Assembly (NCBI GenBank): GCA_002396485.1 | Contig: DGXZ01000002.1 | Location: 1 to 30,007 of the forward strand | Source of the DNA: Spartobacteria bacterium UBA5019 | GTDB taxonomy: Bacteria > Verrucomicrobiota > Verrucomicrobiia > Chthoniobacterales > Terrimicrobiaceae | DNA length: 30,007 bases | Reading direction: 5' to 3' | The notes under the pieces: model-generated | Told to the model about the DNA's origin: nothing | Databases searched by the model: none | What the model saw: the letters and a program-made list of their open reading frames with translations, nothing else | Made by a program: the position numbers and the translations under genes | Shown here: positions 13,165-21,134 of the stretch, piece after piece | Numbering within the stretch: the stretch's first letter is position 1 | How the letters are laid out: each line of letters starts with the position of its first letter

Positions 13165-14444
13165 GTTCGCGCAGGCTGATTCTCTGGACGCCCGGTCTTG
13201 TGTCCGCGTCCGGAAGTGACGCCATCAAAGGGCCGCACATCAGCACCCTCGAGTCTGCGGGCGGGTTTTTTGCCGAAATTGAAACTCACATTGGCCCAAG
13301 TGTCGCCTGGCTGGGCGTCGATGCCAAGTGCGCCGCTGGGTTCGTAGCCGCAATGGACCATGCAATTCTCGCAGCGCGGGTCGCGGGCCTTGCCTTTCAC
13401 GACACCGTAGTTCTCCCACGGCGTTTCCTCCAGAAGGTCGCGGTAACTGGCGTGGTGGGTATCGGTCATGAGGTAGCACGGCCCCTTCCAGCCCTTCACA
13501 TTCCGCGTGGGAATCGCCCACGCCGAGCAGGTGAGATCGCGCTTGCCGGCGAGGAAATCGAGGTAGATCGGCGTGCCGAAGAACGTGTATTTTTCACCCC
13601 AGGCGCGGATGTTTTGAAACTTCCGCTTCGTCATCTCCCGGGTGAGGAAGAAATTTTCCGGCTGAAGGTTCAGCCGCTTCATCATATCCTTCTTCGCCGC
13701 ATCGTAGTCGTATCCCGGCGAGATTGTGTGTCCATCGACCCCAATCCAAGACAGGTAGTCGAACATCCGCTCGAGTTCTGCCATGTCAGTTTCTTTATAA
13801 ACGGTGGTGTTCGTGGCGACCTGGTAGCCGAGCACCTTCGCCATGCGGATGGCGGCGATGCATTCTTGAAAAACTCCCTCTCGCTCGACGATGAGGTCAT
13901 GCGTGCGCTCAAGGCCATCGAGGTGCACATTCCAATACATCCACTTCGAAGGTGCGATCACGTGGCCTTGTGTAGGCTTGGCCGACCGGATCTCGGCGGC
14001 CTGGGCCGGCGTGATCAATTCTTCGCTAAGGAGGATTTCCATCTCATGCGAAATTTTTGCCGGATCGCGCAGGAACTCCGCAGCCAAGTAGTCGCGCATC
14101 TTTTTTCGCATGAACATTCCATTCGTGCAGATGTAAACGATGCGCCTCCTCGCCAGCAGGCCGTCGACGAGCGCTTCGATGTGTGGGTAGATGAGCGGTT
14201 CCCCGCCGCAGATCGAAATCATCGGAGCGCCGCACTCCTCGGCAGCTCCAAGGCAATCGTCAAGGGTCATCACATCCTTCAACGATGTCGAATACTCGCG
14301 AATGCGTCCGCAGCCTGTGCAGGTGAGATTGCAGGTGTGCAGCGGCTCGAGTTGAAGAACAGTCGCGAATTTTTTCACACCGCGTGCTTTTTTCCCGATA
14401 ATGTAGCCCGCAATGCGCGCCGTAAGTGCCAGAGGAAACCTCAT
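13161..14444 (-). CDS. hpnH: HpnH-type radical SAM protein (adenosyl-hopene transferase)
   Basis: A 427-residue radical S-adenosylmethionine enzyme. HpnH links a 5'-deoxyadenosyl group to diploptene, the first step to extended C35 hopanoids of the membrane. The 4Fe-4S motif CxxxCxxC is Cys38, Cys42, Cys45 in HTCNLTCTGCGRIREY. The SICGGEPLIYP (GGE) motif follows, and the C-terminal block CENCMVHCGYEPSG is characteristic of the HpnH group. The N-terminal MRFPLALTARIAGYIIG is the expected membrane-associated start, so ATG 14444 is chosen; ATG 14453 is also possible. It is some 60 residues longer than many HpnH proteins. No other hopanoid gene (shc, hpnCDE, hpnG) is in the window. Confidence 0.85.
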   Translation of the reverse strand: MRFPLALTARIAGYIIGKKARGVKKFATVLQLEPLHTCNLTCTGCGRIREYSTSLKDVMTLDDCLGAAEECGAPMISICGGEPLIYPHIEALVDGLLARRRIVYICTNGMFMRKKMRDYLAAEFLRDPAKISHEMEILLSEELITPAQAAEIRSAKPTQGHVIAPSKWMYWNVHLDGLERTHDLIVEREGVFQECIAAIRMAKVLGYQVATNTTVYKETDMAELERMFDYLSWIGVDGHTISPGYDYDAAKKDMMKRLNLQPENFFLTREMTKRKFQNIRAWGEKYTFFGTPIYLDFLAGKRDLTCSAWAIPTRNVKGWKGPCYLMTDTHHASYRDLLEETPWENYGVVKGKARDPRCENCMVHCGYEPSGALGIDAQPGDTWANVSFNFGKKPARRLEGADVRPFDGVTSGRGHKTGRPENQPART

Positions 14445-14555
14445 GCGCCGCATGACATAGAGCGGGCAGCAGCGAGTCAAGCCCCGCAAGCTTGACCTCG
14501 CAGCCGGAAACGCTCACACCTGCCCATGTCGGTAAAAAGCAAAGGGGAATCACTC

Positions 14556-17500
14556 ATGGAAAATGTTGCTTCAAAAATCGGCCTGGCTCCGAAGTCGAAT
14601 GTGGTCGGCGCGCGGTTGAGGACATACATCAATCTCAAACTGGCTGCGATCGGGTGCCCAACAGCGGAATCGGAGGCCGATGACAACGGCTTTGGCAATC
14701 TCGCCGAGTCGATGCTGGCCCACAACCGGGAGACCGCACGACTACTGGCAGATTACCAGTGTCCAACCGATTGGCGCATCCAGCGCTTCTTGGACGAGTA
14801 TTTATATGCCACCGGTAAAATCCCCCGCCTGCCCGCGCAGACGTTCATTCTCGACCGGCACGGCCTTGCCCGTGCGCTTTCGCTGCCCTGCGAAGGCGAT
14901 GAGTTTGTCTCGGACATCGTGAGCAGCTACCGGGGCCACCAAGGGGTTCTTCACAATCCCGCCAAGGACAGGCGCACCACGCAAGGTGTGTTCCATATCG
15001 CCGAGGGGGGGCTGCCGATTCCGGATGATAAAAAATCCGTCCCGCTGGCGACATTTTCGCGCATGCTGGAATTCGCACTCCAGCCTCCCCAGGATCTGCT
15101 TCGGCTGCCTTTCACATCTGGCCGCGAGAAGGAGGCCGCCTGCTTTGTTTCTCTCCTTCTGCGTCCATTGGTCTGCCCCGCCGTGCCCGGTTTCACCAGC
15201 GAGAAGCGAATGGAGATTCGTTTCTTCGCTCCGGGAAATCTCGTGAGCAATCTCGATTTCGTGGAGAGCATCTTCGGCAACGGCGGCGACCCCTTCCTGC
15301 CGCAGAACGATGCCAGTCTGGACCCGGAGCATTGGAGCGGCCACAGCGGCTGCGTGATCCTGGCTCCGCACCTCACGACCATCACCAAAGCCGCTGCGGG
15401 CCTGCCAAAATGGGACGCCGCCACCGAGCGCCAGCGCCGTGATGGCATGTGCTGGAACGACGAAAACGAACTCTACAACGACGGTTCCGCCTTCAAACTC
15501 ACCGCACGCAATGCATCGGGTGTCATCGTGACACTCATCGCGGACAACTATTTCGGCTACTGCAAGAAGGAGGTCAAAACCCAGATCAGCTTCGCAACAA
15601 ACCTGCTCGGTCGCGCCGAGGAGGAGCACGCAGGCGGCGCGCTGGTCTTTCCAGCCTACGACTTGGGCGAGGAGTTCGATGGATCCCGCCATGTCAAAAA
15701 CCGTGGCCATTCCTTCGCCGAGGCCTCGCGCCTTTTCTCGGATGTCATGGACGTGCACCCCGAAGGCTACGCGATCGATAAAAACCACCCCGGGATTTTT
15801 TATGTGCCCGAGGATGTGAAAGTGAGCCTGCCGAATCTGCGCCTGAGCTGGAAAAAAGACGACGGCTCGGAGCATTCGCTCAAACTGCTCCCGGATCATG
15901 TTTACATCCGCCCGTCCGGCTATCGTCTCAGCCTGATCAAAAACGACGACGGGCGCCGATGGAGGCTTGCCGGTGTGCGCGCCGATGCGACCTATTGCCA
16001 CAAGCCCTGCACGGTCTCCGGCGGTGGAAAATCCGAAATCTCAAAATCCATCTCGGATGCCATTATTCACGGCCCCGTCTATGTCGCGGATTACAAATCC
16101 GACTTCGAGCAGGTGGAGAAATTGATCGCGCGAGACTACGCCGACCGTTTTCGAGATCCGGAGAAAAATGGCAACGACACTCGTCCGATCCTTAGTTCCG
16201 AGCGCTCGCTGGGCTCGGTCATCAAGCTCTTCACACCGGCGAAGCACGAGTATTCGGACGAATACAATCTTTGGCTCTCCACGATTCCCCAGCACGTGAA
16301 GGAACTGCTCTTCATCGTGAAGCGGTTTTACGACTCCTCATGGGGTGCGGACTGGCGGTCCCATTTTGCAGTGGACAGCGTCAATGGGGTTCCCGGACAT
16401 GAGTTGAAATTCCGCAGCAAGCCGCTCTCGACAGACTTTCTTCGTGTGGGATACGAAGCCGACGGATCATGGCGCGTCTTCAGCCTGCGTCAGGATTTTT
16501 TCCCCGCCGCAAAACTGCAGATGGAGGACGATATCAGCGCCTCGGTCATTGTTCCCCGGTCGGCCCTCACAAACCCACCGGACGACATCCCCGGGGGCTC
16601 GTTGAAGTTTGCTGAGAACTGTGAATTCCGGCTCTTCCAGCGACCGGATGACGCCATTCATCCCGGCTACGACAAACAGGCGGAGCGTGATTTTGCCTCG
16701 GAGGGCAACTTTTTTTCAAACTACCAACCTCTGCGCCGCGACGATGTGAAGGAGCTTTTCGAGGATGCGGTGAATTTTTCGAAATTCACGGCGCCCATGC
16801 AGGCGGCGATTTGTGAGGCTCTGGCCGATGGCGACCGGATTTTCATCTCCAATACGGCACCGCGCATCGTCGATGGAAAGCCCTCCAAAAATCCCCGCTA
16901 TCTCCAGATTCGCCAGGATCTCGTTGAGCCCCGCGTGGCCTACCTCTCCGACATCGCCCAACGCCTGCAACGCCGCATTCCCTTTGCCCAGGCGCTGCAC
17001 ACGCCGGTTACAGCCATCCTGCCGGGGCGCCGCAACAACCCCGCCGAGAAAGGCGTCCGCTCGCTTGCCGTCTTCAATCCGATCCACCTTCTCGACCTGC
17101 CTGAGCTTTTTCTGGAATACATCTGCTCGCTCACCGGCAAGTCACCCTCCACCACGGGTGCGGGTAGCGAAGGCGCGCTCACAAAGGCACCCTTCAACGC
17201 CCTCCCGCCCATCATCGATCTCAATGCCGCGCTCGTCGGCTACATGCTCATTCGCCAACCGGTCTTCATCACGGCCGCCGGCTACGTCGGACCGAAAGTC
17301 CGTGTGGACCACGATGTCAGCCTGCTCGTCCCCGAGGTCTGGTCGCGCATGACTCCCGAGGAGCGCACTCCGGAATATCTCATCAAAAACGAATGCCTCG
17401 AGCGCGTGCCCGACATGGAGTGCGAAGGCCGCGTGCTCCCTTCCAGCAGGCTCGGTTGGCGCATCAACAGCCGGTTCGTACGAATGTTCTTCGGCCGCAT

Positions 17501-18014
17501 ATTCAATTACCCCCACCGCGTCTTCACTCCCGAAATGCTCCAACCAGAAACCCAAGACCTCGCCGCTTTCGCCGACGGGATGGATAATATCGTGACCACA
17601 CAGCAGCAGGTCGCCGAAGCCTATTTTGCGGATGGCAGTATCGACATGGCCTGCCCGCCATTGCGGGCCCTGCTACACATCATGCGCGATGGACACTTTG
17701 AAAACAAAACGCTCAACGATTCCGAGGTCCGCAATCTCTTCGATCCTGACACCGCCCTCGCGAGCGACTGGTATCGAAAGCGCCTTGAGGCCGCCGCGGA
17801 GGTTGACCGCAGTCTCTGGCTGCGCCACGTGAAAAACCTCGAAACATTCACCCGCCGCCCACATAACGCCGAAACCGTCGCCAACCTCAGCCTCGAAGCC
17901 CGCCTGGAGTATTCCCACCGCATGCTGGCCGCTGTCCGGGATCCATCTTATTCCGAGTCCATGCGTGGAACGATAGGCGCCCAGCCACTAAAAAATAGGA
18001 TCCGCCGTTCTTAG
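14556..18014 (+). CDS. Very large conserved protein, probably PPi-type phosphoenolpyruvate carboxykinase
   Basis: A 1152-residue protein without signal peptide, membrane segments or repeats. Its size fits the diphosphate-dependent PEP carboxykinases (about 1100-1150 residues, known from Propionibacterium and Entamoeba), which interconvert oxaloacetate and PEP using pyrophosphate. A P-loop-like stretch CTVSGGGKSEISKS (485-498) resembles the SACGKTN loop of GTP-dependent PEPCK. Other blocks that look catalytic are NGGDPFLPQND (about 241-251) and DNYFGYCKKEVKTQISFA (330-347) with AEEEHAGGALVFPAYD shortly after. The assignment is from memory of the family and is not certain. ATG 14556 is preferred over 14526 because AAAGGGGAA lies eight bases upstream. 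It is divergent from hpnH and its stop overlaps that of the HNH gene by four bases. Confidence 0.6.
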   Translation: MENVASKIGLAPKSNVVGARLRTYINLKLAAIGCPTAESEADDNGFGNLAESMLAHNRETARLLADYQCPTDWRIQRFLDEYLYATGKIPRLPAQTFILDRHGLARALSLPCEGDEFVSDIVSSYRGHQGVLHNPAKDRRTTQGVFHIAEGGLPIPDDKKSVPLATFSRMLEFALQPPQDLLRLPFTSGREKEAACFVSLLLRPLVCPAVPGFTSEKRMEIRFFAPGNLVSNLDFVESIFGNGGDPFLPQNDASLDPEHWSGHSGCVILAPHLTTITKAAAGLPKWDAATERQRRDGMCWNDENELYNDGSAFKLTARNASGVIVTLIADNYFGYCKKEVKTQISFATNLLGRAEEEHAGGALVFPAYDLGEEFDGSRHVKNRGHSFAEASRLFSDVMDVHPEGYAIDKNHPGIFYVPEDVKVSLPNLRLSWKKDDGSEHSLKLLPDHVYIRPSGYRLSLIKNDDGRRWRLAGVRADATYCHKPCTVSGGGKSEISKSISDAIIHGPVYVADYKSDFEQVEKLIARDYADRFRDPEKNGNDTRPILSSERSLGSVIKLFTPAKHEYSDEYNLWLSTIPQHVKELLFIVKRFYDSSWGADWRSHFAVDSVNGVPGHELKFRSKPLSTDFLRVGYEADGSWRVFSLRQDFFPAAKLQMEDDISASVIVPRSALTNPPDDIPGGSLKFAENCEFRLFQRPDDAIHPGYDKQAERDFASEGNFFSNYQPLRRDDVKELFEDAVNFSKFTAPMQAAICEALADGDRIFISNTAPRIVDGKPSKNPRYLQIRQDLVEPRVAYLSDIAQRLQRRIPFAQALHTPVTAILPGRRNNPAEKGVRSLAVFNPIHLLDLPELFLEYICSLTGKSPSTTGAGSEGALTKAPFNALPPIIDLNAALVGYMLIRQPVFITAAGYVGPKVRVDHDVSLLVPEVWSRMTPEERTPEYLIKNECLERVPDMECEGRVLPSSRLGWRINSRFVRMFFGRIFNYPHRVFTPEMLQPETQDLAAFADGMDNIVTTQQQVAEAYFADGSIDMACPPLRALLHIMRDGHFENKTLNDSEVRNLFDPDTALASDWYRKRLEAAAEVDRSLWLRHVKNLETFTRRPHNAETVANLSLEARLEYSHRMLAAVRDPSYSESMRGTIGAQPLKNRIRRS

Positions 18015-18673
18015 CTATTCGCACCCCAGTCGAATTTTTCAAAAATGGACTCTGTGCTTTCCAGAATCTTGCTGGTGGCGAATTCCTGACACTCTCTATA
18101 CAGGGAGTTTAGTCGACTCAGGATAACAGGCCTGAGTTCTTGACCAGCTTTAACAAAATCGGCGTATCCAAACTGGAACTCCGCAATCCTGTGCGCAGCA
18201 TGTCGGAGATGATCCACACGGTTCGTAAGATTCGGAATTTTACTCGACCAATAAAGACACGATTTGCAATCAGGCGGGCACCGCTGCGAGTCATGCGAAA
18301 GAAAGGACTCCCAACCTGTAGTGGCTAGCGTCAATGACGGCTTTTGATCATCGCGCCTCTTTTCGTTATTGCACTTTTTACAAGAAATGAGCGCGTTGCC
18401 GGGAATGTGTAAGCCCGCACGGAAGCGGTTCATGCCCTCTGGATGCTCAACCACAGCTCGATCGCTCTCGAGCATTTGAGCACAGTAGCAACACTCATTG
18501 GCGAAGGTCGCATGGACCGAATCGCCATAGCGTGCATCTCCCACGGAAACGCCGTAGTGATTGCAAACCTTGCGGCTTGCCTCGTGGAGCAGCATACTAA
18601 TGAGCTTGTTGGCCACATCCGATTTTGCGCGCCCCGTCGCTTTCGCAAGGCAGTCCTGAATTCGAAAACTCAT
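18011..18673 (-). CDS. HNH-type endonuclease
   Basis: A 220-residue protein with a zinc-stabilised HNH core: Cys61-x2-Cys64 (CCYC), Glu76-His77 in VVEHPEG, Asn93 in IPGNALISC, and Cys98-x2-Cys101 followed by NNEKR. The last position of HNH is Asn/Lys rather than His, a common variant. A second cysteine cluster (CPPDCKSCLYW, about 141-151) and a helical C-terminus follow. The N-terminal 55 residues show no known domain. It overlaps the XRE regulator by four bases (ATGA) and is divergent from an NgoMIV-like endonuclease, so a role in DNA restriction is likely. Whether it cuts unmodified, modified or nicked DNA cannot be said. Codon use is AT-richer than in the flanking housekeeping genes, suggesting acquisition. 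Confidence 0.75.
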   Translation of the reverse strand: MSFRIQDCLAKATGRAKSDVANKLISMLLHEASRKVCNHYGVSVGDARYGDSVHATFANECCYCAQMLESDRAVVEHPEGMNRFRAGLHIPGNALISCKKCNNEKRRDDQKPSLTLATTGWESFLSHDSQRCPPDCKSCLYWSSKIPNLTNRVDHLRHAAHRIAEFQFGYADFVKAGQELRPVILSRLNSLYRECQEFATSKILESTESIFEKFDWGANS

Positions 18674-18963
18674 CGCGCGGATTTTGCTCGCGTGGGCGCC
18701 GTTTCTCCCACAGATGTTGCCAGCAAAACTGCTGGATCGATCTCAAGTGCATCTGCAATGGCTTTTAATTCGAAATCGAAAACACAACGCCTTCCAGTCT
18801 CGATTTTTGCGATTGCAACACGGTCCAACTGAATTCCCGATTTGGCTAACCGGCCAGAAAGCTGGTCCTGAGTAACGGGGGGAGTGCATTGCTTTCGCAA
18901 CTCTTTCAACTTCTTGCCTATCAAATTTCTTATTTTGCCGCCCGAAGGTGGAGTCGTTTGCAC
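18670..18963 (-). CDS. XRE-family transcriptional regulator (controller-like)
   Basis: A 97-residue protein with a Cro/CI-type helix-turn-helix, residues about 14-80: IGKKLKELRKQ, TQDQLSGRLAKSGIQLDRVAIAKIETGRR, then FELKAIADALEIDPAVLL. Its size matches controller (C) proteins of type II restriction-modification systems and other small XRE repressors. The start is GTG 18963; no ATG exists in this frame and a stop lies four codons upstream. It heads a two-gene operon with the HNH nuclease. The palindrome at 18996-19012, between it and the divergent endonuclease gene, is its likely binding site, so it probably controls both directions. Confidence 0.85.
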   Translation of the reverse strand: MQTTPPSGGKIRNLIGKKLKELRKQCTPPVTQDQLSGRLAKSGIQLDRVAIAKIETGRRCVFDFELKAIADALEIDPAVLLATSVGETAPTRAKSAR

Positions 18964-18995
18964 GAATGCTTTTTAGCAAAACCGCAGAGCAAAAG

Positions 18996-19012
18996 TGTTC
19001 TTTTAAAGAACA
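18996..19012. promoter_or_regulatory. Palindromic operator between regulator and endonuclease genes
   Basis: TGTTCTTT-T-AAAGAACA is a perfect 8-1-8 inverted repeat in the 72-bp AT-rich gap between the XRE gene (start 18963, minus) and the endonuclease gene (start 19036, plus). TTTAAA-like -10 sequences on both strands fall inside it, so binding would affect both promoters. Confidence 0.7.
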
Positions 19013-19035
19013 TCTTGTTTTTTATTCCTCAAGGG

Positions 19036-20007
19036 ATGAAGATAAGCACGATGAATGCACTGCCACTTCGATGTTCGATTGAAGAAAATCCATTTATTCG
19101 AGAGTTCGACTCAAAACTTAATGCCATAAAGATAGAACTTACCAAAGCCCGTATCGGATTCTTTAGGGAACTCGCCGCAAGGAATCTTCTAACCTTCGAC
19201 GACTACAAAGCCCAGCGCTCGACAGTCCGTGCCATCAGCAACGCGGATTTCAGCAACAGGGCCAGTGTTGCGATCTCTAACGCCGTTGCACACAAAATTG
19301 GTATTCAGAAAAACCACAAAAAGTTGCCCGGCCAGTCACAGGGGGATTTGTTTGAGGAATTAGTCTGCAGTTTTATCAACAAAACGTTCTGCGCTCTGGG
19401 CCACTTGAGACCTGGTCAGTGGAATGTGCAACGCATAACGGCGAGGGATGAATCGGCGATCTCGCTGTTCGACCAGTATCGCCACCTTGCTGACCTAGCC
19501 CGCTTCTGCTCGGAAAATGGAGAATTGGCCTCCGCCTTGGGAAACGACTATGCCATCAGTCCCGATGTGGTGATTTCGCGAACATCCGAAACAGACGACT
19601 GCATTAATGGCGTTCATAGATTTCTGGGTGGCGATCTGGCCGCGCGAACACCGCTTCGCAAATCGGTCAATCCTCATCCCATACTGCATGCGTGTATCTC
19701 TCGTAAATTTACCTTTCGGAGTGATCGTGCCCAAAATGTCCGCTCGGAGGCTCTCAATCTGATTCGCAACCGGAAGGGAAGGGTGCCGCACCTTGTTATT
19801 GTTACAGCCGAGTGTCTCCCGAGCCGTTTGGCCTCGGTTGCTCTCGGCACCGGCGACATCGATTGCGTTTACCATATCGCGCTTCCCGAGTTGATCGAAT
19901 CGGTGGACAAAGACGAGTTCCCCGATGCTTATGAAATGCTTCAAACCATAGTGGGTGGACGGCGACTGCGTGACCTGACCGATCTGCCACTGGATTTGGC
20001 GGCTTGA
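19036..20007 (+). CDS. NgoMIV-family type II restriction endonuclease
   Basis: A 323-residue protein matching NgoMIV, which cuts GCCGGC. From ATG 19036 the active-site residues are Asp177 (SPDVVI), Lys224 (ISRKFT), Glu238 (RSEALNLIRN) and Glu108/109 (DLFEELV). The spacing Asp to Lys (47) and Lys to Glu (14) equals that recalled for NgoMIV (D140, K187, E201). The R-x-D-R motif right after the lysine (Arg228, Asp230, Arg231) corresponds to the residues that read the CCGG core in this family. The block GTGDIDCVYHIALPELI near the C-terminus is also typical. NgoMIV has SCK where this protein has SRK. ATG 19051 is an alternative start. No methyltransferase gene is in the window. It is divergent from the XRE-HNH operon. 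Confidence 0.85.
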   Translation: MKISTMNALPLRCSIEENPFIREFDSKLNAIKIELTKARIGFFRELAARNLLTFDDYKAQRSTVRAISNADFSNRASVAISNAVAHKIGIQKNHKKLPGQSQGDLFEELVCSFINKTFCALGHLRPGQWNVQRITARDESAISLFDQYRHLADLARFCSENGELASALGNDYAISPDVVISRTSETDDCINGVHRFLGGDLAARTPLRKSVNPHPILHACISRKFTFRSDRAQNVRSEALNLIRNRKGRVPHLVIVTAECLPSRLASVALGTGDIDCVYHIALPELIESVDKDEFPDAYEMLQTIVGGRRLRDLTDLPLDLAA

Positions 20008-20015
20008 ATCAAACC

Positions 20016-20690
20016 ATGAGATTTGCAATCACGCTCGGCGCGTTGTTTTTTTGTGCGGCATCCACCTTTGCCGACGAACCATCGCCCGAGGAAATCCTCG
20101 CTGCCGCCCGCATCAATCCCATGGGCGCGGGCATTACTCTCGAGGCTCAGCTTCGGGCGGGTTCGGTGAAGGTGCCCTTTGTCATTGAAGTCGGTGAAGG
20201 CGCCGTGCGCTACGGTTTCACTAGCCCGCAGTTGGATATCCTTCTCCGGCTTGGCGAAGAGGAGTCCACACTCGAAGAGCGCCGCGACGGAACTAAATCG
20301 TCCGTCCCCATTTCCAAATTCGACGACTCCGTCCGCGGCGGGCTCATCACTTATGAGGATCTCGCCCTGCGTTTTCTCTATTGGAAAAATCCCCGTCTTC
20401 TGGAATCCGAGACCGTTCGCTCGCGCGATGCTTGGAAGATCGAAATCCCCGCCCCGCGGGGCGCCTCGCAATACGGCGTCGTCCGGGTCTGGATCGATAA
20501 ACAATCCGCCGCCCTGCTCCGTATCGAAGGCTACGACACCAACGGCCGCCTCGTGAAACGCTTTGAAGTCGTCTCCGCCCAGAAAATCGACGACCAGTGG
20601 ATGCTCAAACAAATGCGCGTCGAACGCATCGATCCCGAAACCCGCAAAACGACCGGCATCACCTACCTCGAAATCCTCGGAAAGAAATAG
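20016..20690 (+). CDS. Secreted LolA-like protein (outer-membrane lipoprotein-sorting type)
   Basis: A 224-residue protein with a cleavable signal peptide (MRFAITLGALFFCAASTFA, cleavage before DEPSPEE). The mature part has the beta-rich pattern of LolA/LppX-like lipoprotein carriers: repeated antiparallel strands such as VPFVIEVGEGAVRYGF, AWKIEIPAP, VVRVWIDKQSAALLRIEGYD and KRFEVVSAQKIDDQWM, ending in ITYLEILGKK. This half-barrel fold holds lipid chains in the periplasm. The link VWIDKQSAALLRIE is typical of proteins annotated as outer membrane lipoprotein-sorting protein. ATG 20016 lies eight bases after the endonuclease stop, but co-transcription is probably accidental, as GC-content rises sharply here. 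Its cargo is unknown. Confidence 0.65.
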   Translation: MRFAITLGALFFCAASTFADEPSPEEILAAARINPMGAGITLEAQLRAGSVKVPFVIEVGEGAVRYGFTSPQLDILLRLGEEESTLEERRDGTKSSVPISKFDDSVRGGLITYEDLALRFLYWKNPRLLESETVRSRDAWKIEIPAPRGASQYGVVRVWIDKQSAALLRIEGYDTNGRLVKRFEVVSAQKIDDQWMLKQMRVERIDPETRKTTGITYLEILGKK

Positions 20691-20771
20691 CCTGTGGAAT
20701 CGGTGTGCAGTCACACCTCGAAATTCTCCATCGGGATTGATCTTCCCCGCCGCCGCTCTAAAGTCTCGGAC

Positions 20772-21134
20772 ATGTTGAAAGTCATTCTCAGTTCGAAAAT
20801 CCACCGCGCCATCGTTACGGATGCCGATGTGAATTACGAAGGCAGCATGGCCATTGATGAGGATTTTCTGGAGGAGGCGGGCATAACCCCTTACGAAAAA
20901 ATTCTCGTGGGCAATCAGACCAATGGCAACCGCTTCGAGACCTATGCCATTCGCGCTCCGCGCGGGAGCCGGAACATCGTTCTCAATGGCGCGGTGGCGC
21001 ATCTTGGGAAGACGGGGGATCGCCTGACGATCATGACATTTGCCCATCTCACGCCGGAGCAGATCAAATCCCACACGCCGAAGGTCATCGTTCTCAACGA
21101 CGACAACGAAATCATCAACCGTCGCGGGATTTAA
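20772..21134 (+). CDS. panD: Aspartate 1-decarboxylase
   Basis: A 120-residue pyruvoyl enzyme making beta-alanine from aspartate for pantothenate and CoA synthesis. All key residues sit at standard positions: Lys9, the self-cleavage site Gly24-Ser25 in NYEGSMAID (Ser25 becomes the pyruvoyl group), Arg54 and Tyr58 in NRFETYAI, and GAVAHLGKTGDRLTIM. ATG 20772 gives the usual MLKVILSSKIHRA start; an upstream in-frame TTG/ATG region at 20694 has no family similarity. It lies 81 bases after the LolA-like gene, and its stop overlaps the convergent MFS gene by four bases. No other pantothenate gene is nearby. Confidence 0.96.
   Translation: MLKVILSSKIHRAIVTDADVNYEGSMAIDEDFLEEAGITPYEKILVGNQTNGNRFETYAIRAPRGSRNIVLNGAVAHLGKTGDRLTIMTFAHLTPEQIKSHTPKVIVLNDDNEIINRRGI

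Noticed and set aside
18670..18963. HigA/MqsA-type antitoxin in a toxin-antitoxin pair with the HNH protein
   Set aside because: Order and overlap would allow it, but the partner is a zinc-type HNH nuclease rather than a RelE-like or other usual toxin, and a restriction endonuclease is divergent across the operator; a controller role explains more.
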